Shown here: one piece after another, positions 36,463 through 44,041 of the stretch
Numbering within the stretch: position 1 is the first letter of the stretch
Layout of the letters: the number at the start of each line of letters is the position of its first letter
DNA from: Sphaerotilus uruguayifluvii
GTDB taxonomy: Bacteria; Pseudomonadota; Gammaproteobacteria; Burkholderiales; Burkholderiaceae_C
Reading direction: 5' to 3'
Assembly: GCF_013294065.1 (NCBI RefSeq)
Contig: NZ_JABSNM010000002.1
Coordinates: forward strand, 310,001 to 374,000
DNA length: 64,000 nt
The notes under the pieces: generated by a model
What the model saw: only the letters and a program-made list of their open reading frames with translations
Databases searched by the model: none
Told to the model about the DNA's origin: nothing
Program-made: the position numbers and the translations under genes

Positions 36463-37413
36463 TCAGCCGCCCAGCGCCTTGGCCACCACCGGGGCGGCGT
36501 CCTCGCCCTTGACGGTCTTCACGCCCTTCAGCCACGGGCCCAGCACCTCGGGGTGCTTGGCCAGCCAGGTCTGCGCGGCCTTCTCGGGGCGGGCCTTGTT
36601 GAGAATGTCGAGCATGACCTCGTTCTCCATCGTGGTGGTGAACTGCAGGTTGCGCAGGAAGGTGGCGACATTCGGGCAGCGCGCCTCGTAGCCCGGCGGC
36701 ACCGCGGTGTAGACCTTGGCCTCGCCGTAGTTCGGGCCGAAGACCTCGTCGCCGCCCTCGAGGTATTTCATCTTCACCTGCACGTTCATCGGGTGCGGCT
36801 CCCAGCCCAGGAAGACCACCGGCTTCTTCGCGCGCGCGGCGCGCTGCACCTCGGCGAGCATGCCGGCCTCGGACGACTCGACCAGCTTGAACTTCTGCAG
36901 GCCGTGCTGGTTCTGCTTGATCATGCCGGCGATCAGCGCGTTGCCGTCGTTGCCCGGCTCGATGCCGAGAATGCGCCCGCCCAGCTCCTTCTCGAAGCGG
37001 GCGATGTCCTTGAAGGATTTCAGCCCGGCATCGAAAAGATACTCCGGCACCGCCAGCGTGTACTTGGCGCCGGTCAGGTTCGGGCGCTCGAACACCTGGA
37101 TCTGCCCGGCCTTGACGAAGGGTTCCATCATCGGCGTCATGCTCGGGTTCCAGTAGCCGAGGAAGGCGTCGATCTGGCGGCTCTTGATGCCGGCGAAGGT
37201 GATCGGCACCGAGGCGACGGTCACGCTGGGCTGGTAGCCCATCGCCTTCAGCACCACCGAGGCCAGGCCGGTGGTGGCGGCGATGTCGCTCCAGCCGACG
37301 TCGGCGAAGCGCACCTTCTGGCAGCTGGCGTCCTCCTGCGCCTGCACCGGCACGGCGGCCAGGGTCGTCAGCGCGCTGGCCAGCGCGACAAGGGTCGGGG
37401 TCATCCACTTCAT
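36463..37413 (-). CDS. choX: Choline/quaternary-amine ABC transporter substrate-binding protein, ChoX-like
   Basis: 316 residues with a Sec signal peptide (about 1-25, cleaved after VQAQ). The body is an OpuAC-type binding protein with aromatic residues in ligand positions: VGWSDI, FLGYWNPSMTPM and VFLGWEPHPMN. This pattern fits ChoX-type choline receptors. Its partners ChoV and ChoW are encoded 2 kb away on the opposite strand. A dyad of the GbdR-like type lies 84 nt upstream of the start. betB is transcribed divergently from the same 243-nt region. Confidence 0.8.
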   Translation of the reverse strand: MKWMTPTLVALASALTTLAAVPVQAQEDASCQKVRFADVGWSDIAATTGLASVVLKAMGYQPSVTVASVPITFAGIKSRQIDAFLGYWNPSMTPMMEPFVKAGQIQVFERPNLTGAKYTLAVPEYLFDAGLKSFKDIARFEKELGGRILGIEPGNDGNALIAGMIKQNQHGLQKFKLVESSEAGMLAEVQRAARAKKPVVFLGWEPHPMNVQVKMKYLEGGDEVFGPNYGEAKVYTAVPPGYEARCPNVATFLRNLQFTTTMENEVMLDILNKARPEKAAQTWLAKHPEVLGPWLKGVKTVKGEDAAPVVAKALGG

Positions 37414-37497
37414 GGCGGTCGTCCGGTTGGGTGAGGTCGAGGGGAGAGAGCGAAAGAGAGAGCGTGCCTGCACTCTTGCAGGTCGGCCCGCTCGGAC

Positions 37498-37513
37498 TTG
37501 TCCGCAGGCGACA
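37498..37513 (-). promoter_or_regulatory. Operator-like dyad upstream of choX
   Basis: TTGTCCG-N4-CGACA, within a 22-nt block that matches the gbcA site at 20 positions. It lies 84 nt upstream of the choX-like start and 144 nt upstream of betB. Its orientation relative to choX equals that at soxB and purU. The promoter box seen at gbcA and soxB is not present at the 40-nt spacing here. Confidence 0.55.
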
Positions 37514-37656
37514 TGTTCTTTCTTGCGCTGGTCATCGCCGGCCGTGACGTTTTCGACCATGTCGACGTCGGAAAATGGATGCCGCCCCGCGGGCTTCCGG
37601 ACCACGATCAGCCGACCCCGACCGTCTTCGACCGGCCCCGAGCCCAGGATTTGCCC

Positions 37657-39129
37657 GTGACCCCTACCCAGCTTCTCATCGCCGGCCAGTGGCAGCCCGC
37701 CGCGGCCGAGGCCACCCGCGACATCGTCTGCCCGATCGACGAGCGCGTGATCGCGCAGGCCGCCGAGGCCGACCGCGCCGACACCCGCCGCGCCATCGCC
37801 GCCGCCCGCGCGGCCTTCGACCACGGCCCGTGGCGCGAGACCGGCATCCGCGAGCGCGCCCGGCTGCTGCACCGCATCGCCGACCTCGTCGACCGCGACG
37901 CCGAGCATCTGGCCTGGCTGGAGTCGCTCAACACCGGCAAGACGCTCACCGAGAGCCGCACCGACATGGGCGACATCGCCGCGACCTTCCGCTACTTCGG
38001 CGCGCTGGTGGCGGGCGAGTCCGGCGCGGTCAACGAGGCGCCGGCCCATGTCATCAGCCGCACGCTGCGCGAGCCGGTGGGCGTGTGCGCGCTGATCACG
38101 CCGTGGAACTATCCGCTGCTGCAGGCGGCCTGGAAGATCGCGCCGGCGCTGGGCGCGGGCAACACCGTCGTCATCAAGCCCAGCGAACTGACGCCGCTGA
38201 CCACGCTGCACCTGGCGCGGCTGCTGGGCGAGCTGGACCTGCCGCCGGGCGTGTTCAATCTGGTCACCGGCGGCGCCGAGGTCGGCGCCGAGCTGGCCGC
38301 CAGCCTCGACGTGGATCTGGTGTCCTTCACCGGCGGCGCCACGGCCGGTCGCCACATCATGAAGGCCGCCGCCGACAGCAACTTCAAGCGCGTCGCGTTG
38401 GAGCTGGGCGGCAAGAACCCCAACATCGTCTTCGCCGACGCCGATCTGGACATCGCGGTCGACCGCGCGCTGGACGCCGCCTTCTTCCACGCCGGCCAGG
38501 TCTGCTCGGCCGGCTCGCGGCTGCTGGTGGAGGACACGGTGCACGACGCCTTCGTCGAACGGCTGGCCGCGCGCATGGCGCGCATCGTCGTCGGCAGCGG
38601 CCTGGAGGCCGGCACGCAGATGGGCCCGGTGCAGTCGGCGGCGCAGCGCGCGCGGCTGATGGCGATGGTCGAGCAGGCGGTGAGCGAGGGCGCGCGGGTG
38701 CTGACGGGTGGCTGCGCGCCGCAGGGCGAGTTTTTCCGGCACGGCTTCTGGCTGGCGCCGACGCTCGTCACCGGCGTCACCGAGACGATGACGATCGCGC
38801 GCGAGGAGATCTTCGGCCCGGTGCTGGCGGTCGAGCGCTTCTCGGGCGAGACCGAGGCGCTGCGCCTGGCCAACGGCACGCCCTACGGCCTGGCCGGCGC
38901 GGTCTGGACCCGCGACCTGGCGCGCGCGGCGCGCATGACCCGCGCGATGCGCTTCGGCACCGTCTGGGTCAACGACTACCACCCGTATTTCCCGGAGGCG
39001 CCCTGGGGCGGCTTCAAGGCCAGCGGCATCGGCCGCGAGCTCGCGCGCGTCGGTCTGGACGAATACACCGAGCTCAAGCACAGCTACATCAACCTCGCGC
39101 CGGCCGCCTCGGGCTGGTTCGGCGCCTGA
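37657..39129 (+). CDS. betB: Betaine aldehyde dehydrogenase
   Basis: 490 residues from a GTG at 37657, preceded by AGGA 8 nt upstream; this gives the normal BetB length, while ATG codons further upstream add an unlikely N-terminus. It is an NAD(P)-dependent aldehyde dehydrogenase: [19 protein letters not shown], the Glu of [11 protein letters not shown], and the catalytic Cys of [14 protein letters not shown]. It oxidises betaine aldehyde to glycine betaine. betA follows 13 nt downstream. No betI repressor gene is in the window. Confidence 0.92.
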   Translation: MTPTQLLIAGQWQPAAAEATRDIVCPIDERVIAQAAEADRADTRRAIAAARAAFDHGPWRETGIRERARLLHRIADLVDRDAEHLAWLESLNTGKTLTESRTDMGDIAATFRYFGALVAGESGAVNEAPAHVISRTLREPVGVCALITPWNYPLLQAAWKIAPALGAGNTVVIKPSELTPLTTLHLARLLGELDLPPGVFNLVTGGAEVGAELAASLDVDLVSFTGGATAGRHIMKAAADSNFKRVALELGGKNPNIVFADADLDIAVDRALDAAFFHAGQVCSAGSRLLVEDTVHDAFVERLAARMARIVVGSGLEAGTQMGPVQSAAQRARLMAMVEQAVSEGARVLTGGCAPQGEFFRHGFWLAPTLVTGVTETMTIAREEIFGPVLAVERFSGETEALRLANGTPYGLAGAVWTRDLARAARMTRAMRFGTVWVNDYHPYFPEAPWGGFKASGIGRELARVGLDEYTELKHSYINLAPAASGWFGA

Positions 39130-39142
39130 AGGAGGGCTCGCC

Positions 39143-40840
39143 ATGAAGGACACCCTGCCCGACGAGTTCGACTACATCGTCGTCGGCGCCGGCTCGGCCG
39201 GCTGCGTGCTGGCCGCGCGGCTGAGCGAGGATGCCGACGTCTCGGTGCTGCTGCTGGAGGCCGGCGGCCCCGACTGGCGGCTCGACTGGCGCACGCAGAT
39301 GCCCGCGGCACTGGCCTACCCGCTGCAGGGCACCACCTACAACTGGGCCTATGTCACCGAGCCCGAGCCGCACATGGGCGGGCGGCGCATGACGCAGGGC
39401 CGCGGCAAGGGCCTGGGCGGCTCGTCGCTGATCAACGGCATGGTCTACATCCGCGGCAACCCGATGGACTACGAGGGCTGGGCGCAGCAGCCCGGCCTGG
39501 AGCGCTGGAGCTACGCCGACTGCCTGCCCTACTTCCGCAAGTCCGAGACCCGCGACCAGGGCGCCAACGACTGGCACGGCGGCGAGGGCCCGCTGCACGT
39601 CACCACGCCGAAGGCCGACATCAGCCCGCTGTTCGAGGCCTTCGTGCGCGCCGGAGAACAGGCCGGCTACGCCCGTACCGACGACCTGAACGGCTACCGT
39701 CAGGAAGGCTTCGGTCCGATGGACCGCACCACCACCGCCGACGGGCGACGCTGCAGCACCTCGCTGGCCTACCTGGATGCCGCGCGCCAGCGCCCGAACC
39801 TGACGGTGCGCACCCGCGCCTTGAGCGACCGGGTGCTGTTCGAAGGCAGCCGCGCCGTCGGCGTGGCCTGGCTGCAGGGCGACGAGATGCGGCAGGCGCG
39901 CGCGCGCCGCGAGGTGCTGGTCAGCAGCGGCGCGATCGCCTCGCCGCAGCTGCTGCTGCGCTCGGGCGTGGGGCCGGCCGACGCGCTGCGCGCGCTGGGC
40001 ATTCCGGTCGTGATCGACCGCCCCGGCGTCGGCGAGAACCTGCAGGACCACCTGGAGATGTACCTGCAGTACGAATGCCTGCAGCCGGTCTCGCTCTACC
40101 CGGCGCTGCTGTGGCACAACAAGCCGGCCATCGGCATCGAGTGGTACCTGAAAGGGACCGGGATCGCCTCGTCGAACCACTTCGAGGCCGGCGGCTTCAT
40201 CCGCAGCAGCGAGGAGTTCGCCTGGCCGAACCTGCAGTACCACTTCATCCCGCTGGCGATGAACTACGACGGCAGCAATCCGGTCAAGGCGCACGGCTTC
40301 CAGTGCCATGTCGGCTCGATGCGTTCGCCCAGCACCGGCTTCGTGCGCCTGGCCAGCCGCGACCCGCGGGCGGCGCCGCGGCTGCAGTTCAACTACATGG
40401 CCCATGAGGTCGACTGGCGCGAGTTCCGCGCCGGCGTGCGCCTGACGCGCGAGATCATCGGCCAGCAGGCGATGGACGCCTTCCGCGGCCGCGAGATCAA
40501 GCCGGGCATGCAGATCCAGACCGATGCCGAGATCGACGCCTTCGTGCGCGAGCATGCCGAGACGGCGCTGCACCCCTCGTGCAGCTGCCGCATGGGCGAC
40601 GCCGCCGACCCGATGGCGGTGGTCGACGCCGAGGGCCGGGTGCACGGCCTGCAGGGCTTGCGGGTGATCGACGCCTCGATCATGCCGCGCATCATCACCG
40701 GCAACCTCAACGCGGCGACGATCATGATCGCCGAGAAGCTGGCCGACGCGGTGCGCGGCCGCCCGGCGCTGCCGCGCTCAAGCGCGGCCTGGTTCCGCGC
40801 CGACGGCCAGCCCGCGCGGCGCCAGGCCCAGCCGGCATGA
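39143..40840 (+). CDS. betA: Choline dehydrogenase (GMC oxidoreductase)
   Basis: 565 residues, of BetA length. The N-terminal FAD motif is [41 protein letters not shown] is the GMC signature 1. The catalytic histidine region is [11 protein letters not shown], near residue 475. It oxidises choline to betaine aldehyde at the membrane. It lies between betB (13 nt) and a small membrane-protein gene that overlaps its stop (ATGA). The order betB-betA matches choline operons of proteobacteria. Confidence 0.92.
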   Translation: MKDTLPDEFDYIVVGAGSAGCVLAARLSEDADVSVLLLEAGGPDWRLDWRTQMPAALAYPLQGTTYNWAYVTEPEPHMGGRRMTQGRGKGLGGSSLINGMVYIRGNPMDYEGWAQQPGLERWSYADCLPYFRKSETRDQGANDWHGGEGPLHVTTPKADISPLFEAFVRAGEQAGYARTDDLNGYRQEGFGPMDRTTTADGRRCSTSLAYLDAARQRPNLTVRTRALSDRVLFEGSRAVGVAWLQGDEMRQARARREVLVSSGAIASPQLLLRSGVGPADALRALGIPVVIDRPGVGENLQDHLEMYLQYECLQPVSLYPALLWHNKPAIGIEWYLKGTGIASSNHFEAGGFIRSSEEFAWPNLQYHFIPLAMNYDGSNPVKAHGFQCHVGSMRSPSTGFVRLASRDPRAAPRLQFNYMAHEVDWREFRAGVRLTREIIGQQAMDAFRGREIKPGMQIQTDAEIDAFVREHAETALHPSCSCRMGDAADPMAVVDAEGRVHGLQGLRVIDASIMPRIITGNLNAATIMIAEKLADAVRGRPALPRSSAAWFRADGQPARRQAQPA

Positions 40841-41079
40841 TCCGGCTCGGGCTGCTCGACCTGGTCGGGCTGTGCGGCGTGGGCGCCTATGTGGTGGCGC
40901 ATTTCCTGGTGCAGGTGCGCCACGAGTCGCCGCGCAGCGGGCGCATCGTCGCGCTCAACGTGATCGGGCCGCTGTGCGTGCTGGTGTCGCTGCTGGGCGC
41001 CTTCAACATCTCATCCTTCTTCAGCCAGTCGCTGTGGCTGCTGCTGACGCTGACCGGCTGGTGGAAAAGCCGGCGCTGA
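40837..41079 (+). CDS. Small CBU_0592-like membrane protein
   Basis: 80 residues, with three hydrophobic segments: [40 protein letters not shown] and a shorter [12 protein letters not shown]. The pattern fits the CBU_0592 family of small inner-membrane proteins of unknown function. Its ATG overlaps the betA stop by four bases, so it is translated with BetA. The coupling suggests a role with choline dehydrogenase at the membrane, which is an inference. Confidence 0.65.
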   Translation: MIRLGLLDLVGLCGVGAYVVAHFLVQVRHESPRSGRIVALNVIGPLCVLVSLLGAFNISSFFSQSLWLLLTLTGWWKSRR

Positions 41080-41229
41080 GGGCCGGCCGCCGCCCCGTCC
41101 GGGCCCGATGGAGCGCTTGTCGCCGCAGGACATCTTGGTGTCGTTCCCGGATCATCCCGGCGATCATCGCGGCCTTAACGTGGAGTCGGTCACACACCAT
41201 TCCGCTACCCCTCTTTCTGGAGCATTTCC

Positions 41230-42123
41230 ATGACTGACGACAAGGCCCTGATGAATCGCCGGCATTTCCTGGCCGGCACGACCACGACCCTGGCGCTGGC
41301 GGGCACGCCGCTGTCGGTGCTGGCCCAGGCCAAGCCCATCCGCATCGGCTGGACCGCCTGGTCCGACGCCGAGGCGGTGACGAACATCGCCAAGCTCATC
41401 CTCGAGCAGCGCCTGGCGCAGAAGGTCGAGCTGGTGATGACCGACGTGGCGCTGCAGTACGCAGGCCTGGAGCGCGGCCAGATCGACCTGATGCTGATGG
41501 CCTGGCTGCCGGGCACGCACAAGGCCTACTACGAGAAGGTCAAGGGCACGGTCGAGGACCTGGGCGCGCTCTACACCGACGCCAAGCTGGGCTGGGCGGT
41601 GCCGGCCGACATCCCGGTGTCGACGCTGAAGACCATCGACGACCTGAAGAAGCCCGAAGTCATGGAGAAGCTCGGCGGCAAGATCCAGGGCATCGACGCC
41701 GGCGCCGGCCTGATGAAGCTGTCGGAAGCCGCGATCAAGACCTACGGCCTCGACTACAAGCTGCTGACCGCGTCGGATGCGGCGATGGTCTCGGCGCTGG
41801 ACCGCGCGATCCAGCGCAAGCAGTGGATCGTCGTCACCACCTGGTCGCCGCACTGGATGTTCTCGCAGTACAAGCTGCGCTATCTCGAGGATCCGAAGCA
41901 GGCGCTGGGCGGCGCCGAGTCGATCCACGCGCTGGCGCGCAAGGGCTTCAGCGCCGACTTCCCCGCGGCTGCCGCCTTCATCCGCAACCTGAAGATCTCG
42001 CTGGCCGACCTGGAGGGCGTGATGCTCAAGGCCCGCGACAGCAATGCCGCCAAGGAGGCCGCCGCCTACATCGCCTCGCACGGCGAGCAGGTGGACCGCT
42101 GGGTGGCTGCAGCGGGCAAGTAA
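41230..42123 (+). CDS. Glycine betaine-type ABC substrate-binding protein (OpuAC family)
   Basis: 297 residues. The N-terminus has a twin-arginine-like signal (NRRHFLAGTTTTLALAG, about 9-25) and an LAQA site. The mature part is an OpuAC fold with Trp-rich ligand positions: IGWTAWSDAEAV, LMAWLPGTHKAYY and VVTTWSPHWMF. It is the second quaternary-amine binding protein in the island, so ChoVW may serve two receptors. It lies 150 nt after the bet genes and ends at an intrinsic terminator. A folded-export signal is unusual for this family. Confidence 0.82.
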   Translation: MTDDKALMNRRHFLAGTTTTLALAGTPLSVLAQAKPIRIGWTAWSDAEAVTNIAKLILEQRLAQKVELVMTDVALQYAGLERGQIDLMLMAWLPGTHKAYYEKVKGTVEDLGALYTDAKLGWAVPADIPVSTLKTIDDLKKPEVMEKLGGKIQGIDAGAGLMKLSEAAIKTYGLDYKLLTASDAAMVSALDRAIQRKQWIVVTTWSPHWMFSQYKLRYLEDPKQALGGAESIHALARKGFSADFPAAAAFIRNLKISLADLEGVMLKARDSNAAKEAAAYIASHGEQVDRWVAAAGK

Positions 42124-42132
42124 GCGACGCAG

Positions 42133-42161
42133 GAAGGGCCGGGGTTCTGCCCCGGCCCTTC
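42133..42161 (+). terminator. Intrinsic terminator after the OpuAC-type gene
   Basis: Perfect 12-bp arms GAAGGGCCGGGG and CCCCGGCCCTTC enclose TTCTG and are followed by TGCTTTCG. It starts 9 nt after the stop codon at 42123. It also separates this unit from the converging sox-side gene that ends at 42185. Confidence 0.75.
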
Positions 42162-42184
42162 TGCTTTCGACTCGGCGAGCCGGC

Positions 42185-43330
42185 TCAGCGTCCCAGCGCC
42201 TGCGGCTGACCGCCCTTAAAGCCGTAGACGCTCACCGGCGACTGCTTCAGGTCGTGCGCGGCGTTGAATGCGTATTCGCCCGCGACGCCGACGTAGCGGC
42301 CGGCGGCGAGCTGCTCGGCGAGCTTGCCCGGATCGGTCGAGCCGGTCTTCTGCATCGCGTCGGCCAGCAGCATCGCCGCGTCGTAGAAGGACACCGCGTA
42401 GGTCAGCGGATCGCGCTGGTAGGCGGCGCGGTACTTGGCCGCGAAGGCGCGGCCCGCGTCGGCCTGGTCCAGCACCACGCCGGCCTGGCTGCAGAACACC
42501 CGGCCGTCGGCCAGGCCGCCGCCGCCGAGCCGGCTGGTCTCGGTGGTGCAGATGCCGTCGCCCCCTAGCAGGGGCGCGCGGATGCCCTGCGTGACCATCT
42601 GGCGCAGCATCGGCCCGGCCTGCGAGGAGTAGCCGCCGTAGAAGACCACGTCGGGCTGCGCAGCGCGGATCGAGCTGAGGATGGCGGTGAAGTCGGTGGC
42701 CTTGTCGGTGGTGTACTCCTGGCGCACGACCGTCATGCCCTGGCGCCTGGCCTCGCCCACGAACTCCTCGACCAGGCCCTGGCCGTAGGCGGTGCGGTCG
42801 TCGATCACTGCCACCGTCCGGGCCTTCATCTTCGTGGCCGCATGCACCGCCATCGACATGCCGACCTGCGCGTCGTTGACGCCGACGCGGAACAGACGCG
42901 GATAGCCGAGCTGCGTGACCTTCGGGTTGGAGGCCACCGTCAGCATCAGCATGCCGGCGTCGTGGTAGACCCGGCCGGCCGGAATGGCCACGCCCGAGTT
43001 GTACGGTCCGATGACATAGCGCACATGCGCGTCGGCCAGCAGCTGCGCGACCGCCACGCCCTGGCGCGGGTCGGCCGCGTCGTCCTGCGCGACCACCTCG
43101 AAGCTGACCTTGCGCCCGCCCACCTGCACGCCGCGGGCGTTGAGCTCCTTGACCGCCAGCAGCAGGCCGTCGCGGTTGTCGGTGCCGTAGGCGGCCTGGC
43201 CGCCCGAGAGCGGGCCGGTGAAGCCGATCTTCACCACCTCCTGGGCCTGCGCCGACAGCGTCAGGCCCAGACCGAGCGAGAGGGCCAGCGGCGCGAGCCG
43301 CAGGCCGGACAGAGCAGTGCGTCGTTTCAT
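42185..43330 (-). CDS. Branched-chain amino acid-type ABC substrate-binding protein
   Basis: 381 residues with a Sec signal (about 1-29, ending LSAQAQ). It is a type I periplasmic binding fold of the LivJ/LivK kind: VKIGFTGPLSGGQAAYGTDNRDG and YVIGPYNSGVAIPAGRVYHDAGM. GGDGICTTETSRLGGG and SFYDAAMLLADAM are later conserved blocks. Ligand cannot be read. It follows soxG by 48 nt on the same strand and no Liv permease or ATPase gene is in view, so it may deliver a substrate of the sarcosine/betaine pathway or serve a distant transporter. Confidence 0.85.
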   Translation of the reverse strand: MKRRTALSGLRLAPLALSLGLGLTLSAQAQEVVKIGFTGPLSGGQAAYGTDNRDGLLLAVKELNARGVQVGGRKVSFEVVAQDDAADPRQGVAVAQLLADAHVRYVIGPYNSGVAIPAGRVYHDAGMLMLTVASNPKVTQLGYPRLFRVGVNDAQVGMSMAVHAATKMKARTVAVIDDRTAYGQGLVEEFVGEARRQGMTVVRQEYTTDKATDFTAILSSIRAAQPDVVFYGGYSSQAGPMLRQMVTQGIRAPLLGGDGICTTETSRLGGGGLADGRVFCSQAGVVLDQADAGRAFAAKYRAAYQRDPLTYAVSFYDAAMLLADAMQKTGSTDPGKLAEQLAAGRYVGVAGEYAFNAAHDLKQSPVSVYGFKGGQPQALGR

Positions 43331-43378
43331 GAGTGCGGGGTCCTTGTTCGATCTGCGAGAAGAAAAGGTCGGCGAAGC

Positions 43379-44041
43379 TCAGGCGGCCCGGCGCTGCCCC
43401 GGCGCCTGGGCCGGCCGGGCGGCGAGCAGGGGCGAGAGCAGGGTGTCTGGGCACTGGCGGGCCTCGACGAGCCGGAGGCCGTAGGGGCGTGCGCTGCGCT
43501 CGATGAGGCGCCAGAGGTAGTCGGCGAAGCTGCGGCGGAAGACCAGGGCGACGCCGGCGGGGTCGCTGCGCAGGATGGTCATCGAGGCCTTGCTGACGAC
43601 GGTGGAGACGCAGTCGCCGGCGGGCAGGGCCTCGACGTCGTAGGGGGTGAGGTGGCGCAGCAGCTGCAGGTGGGGCAGGCCGGAGACGCGCAGGCTGGTG
43701 AAGCCGCCGCTGTTGTCGACGACCTGGGCGAAGAGGCCGGCCAGGGCGAGCTGGAGGGCGTCGAGCAGGCGGTCGCGCTGGTCGCGGGGGCAGAGCAGCC
43801 ACCACTCGTCGGGCGACTGCCAGAGGACGACGCCGGCGGGGCAGCGCAGCACCGATCGGGGCCGGGTGGGCAGGGGTGCGCCCAGGACGGCCGCGGCGGC
43901 GGCCATGAAGTCGGCATCGGCCTGCCGGCCGCGCAGCACGAGGTAGCCCAGGTCGGGCAGCTCGGCGGCGGTGAGGGCGAAGGGGCCGGCGCCGGCGGGG
44001 CCCAGGGGCAGGTGGGCCAGGGGGGAGCGGAGCTCAGGCAT
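43379..44041 (-). CDS. soxG: Sarcosine oxidase gamma subunit
   Basis: 220 residues with the SoxG fold: VLRCPAGVVLWQSPDEWWLLCP, LFAQVVDNSGGFTSLRVSG and LLRHLTPYDVEALPAGDCVST. It is the small structural subunit of heterotetrameric sarcosine oxidase. Its start overlaps the 3' end of soxA by eight bases. The order soxB-soxD-soxA-soxG is the standard one. Confidence 0.9.
   Translation of the reverse strand: MPELRSPLAHLPLGPAGAGPFALTAAELPDLGYLVLRGRQADADFMAAAAAVLGAPLPTRPRSVLRCPAGVVLWQSPDEWWLLCPRDQRDRLLDALQLALAGLFAQVVDNSGGFTSLRVSGLPHLQLLRHLTPYDVEALPAGDCVSTVVSKASMTILRSDPAGVALVFRRSFADYLWRLIERSARPYGLRLVEARQCPDTLLSPLLAARPAQAPGQRRAA

Noticed and set aside
41117-41132. TTGTCGC-N4-GGACA upstream of the OpuAC-type gene
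   Set aside because: Two mismatches to the shared dyad, the opposite orientation relative to the gene, and no promoter box at 40 nt.
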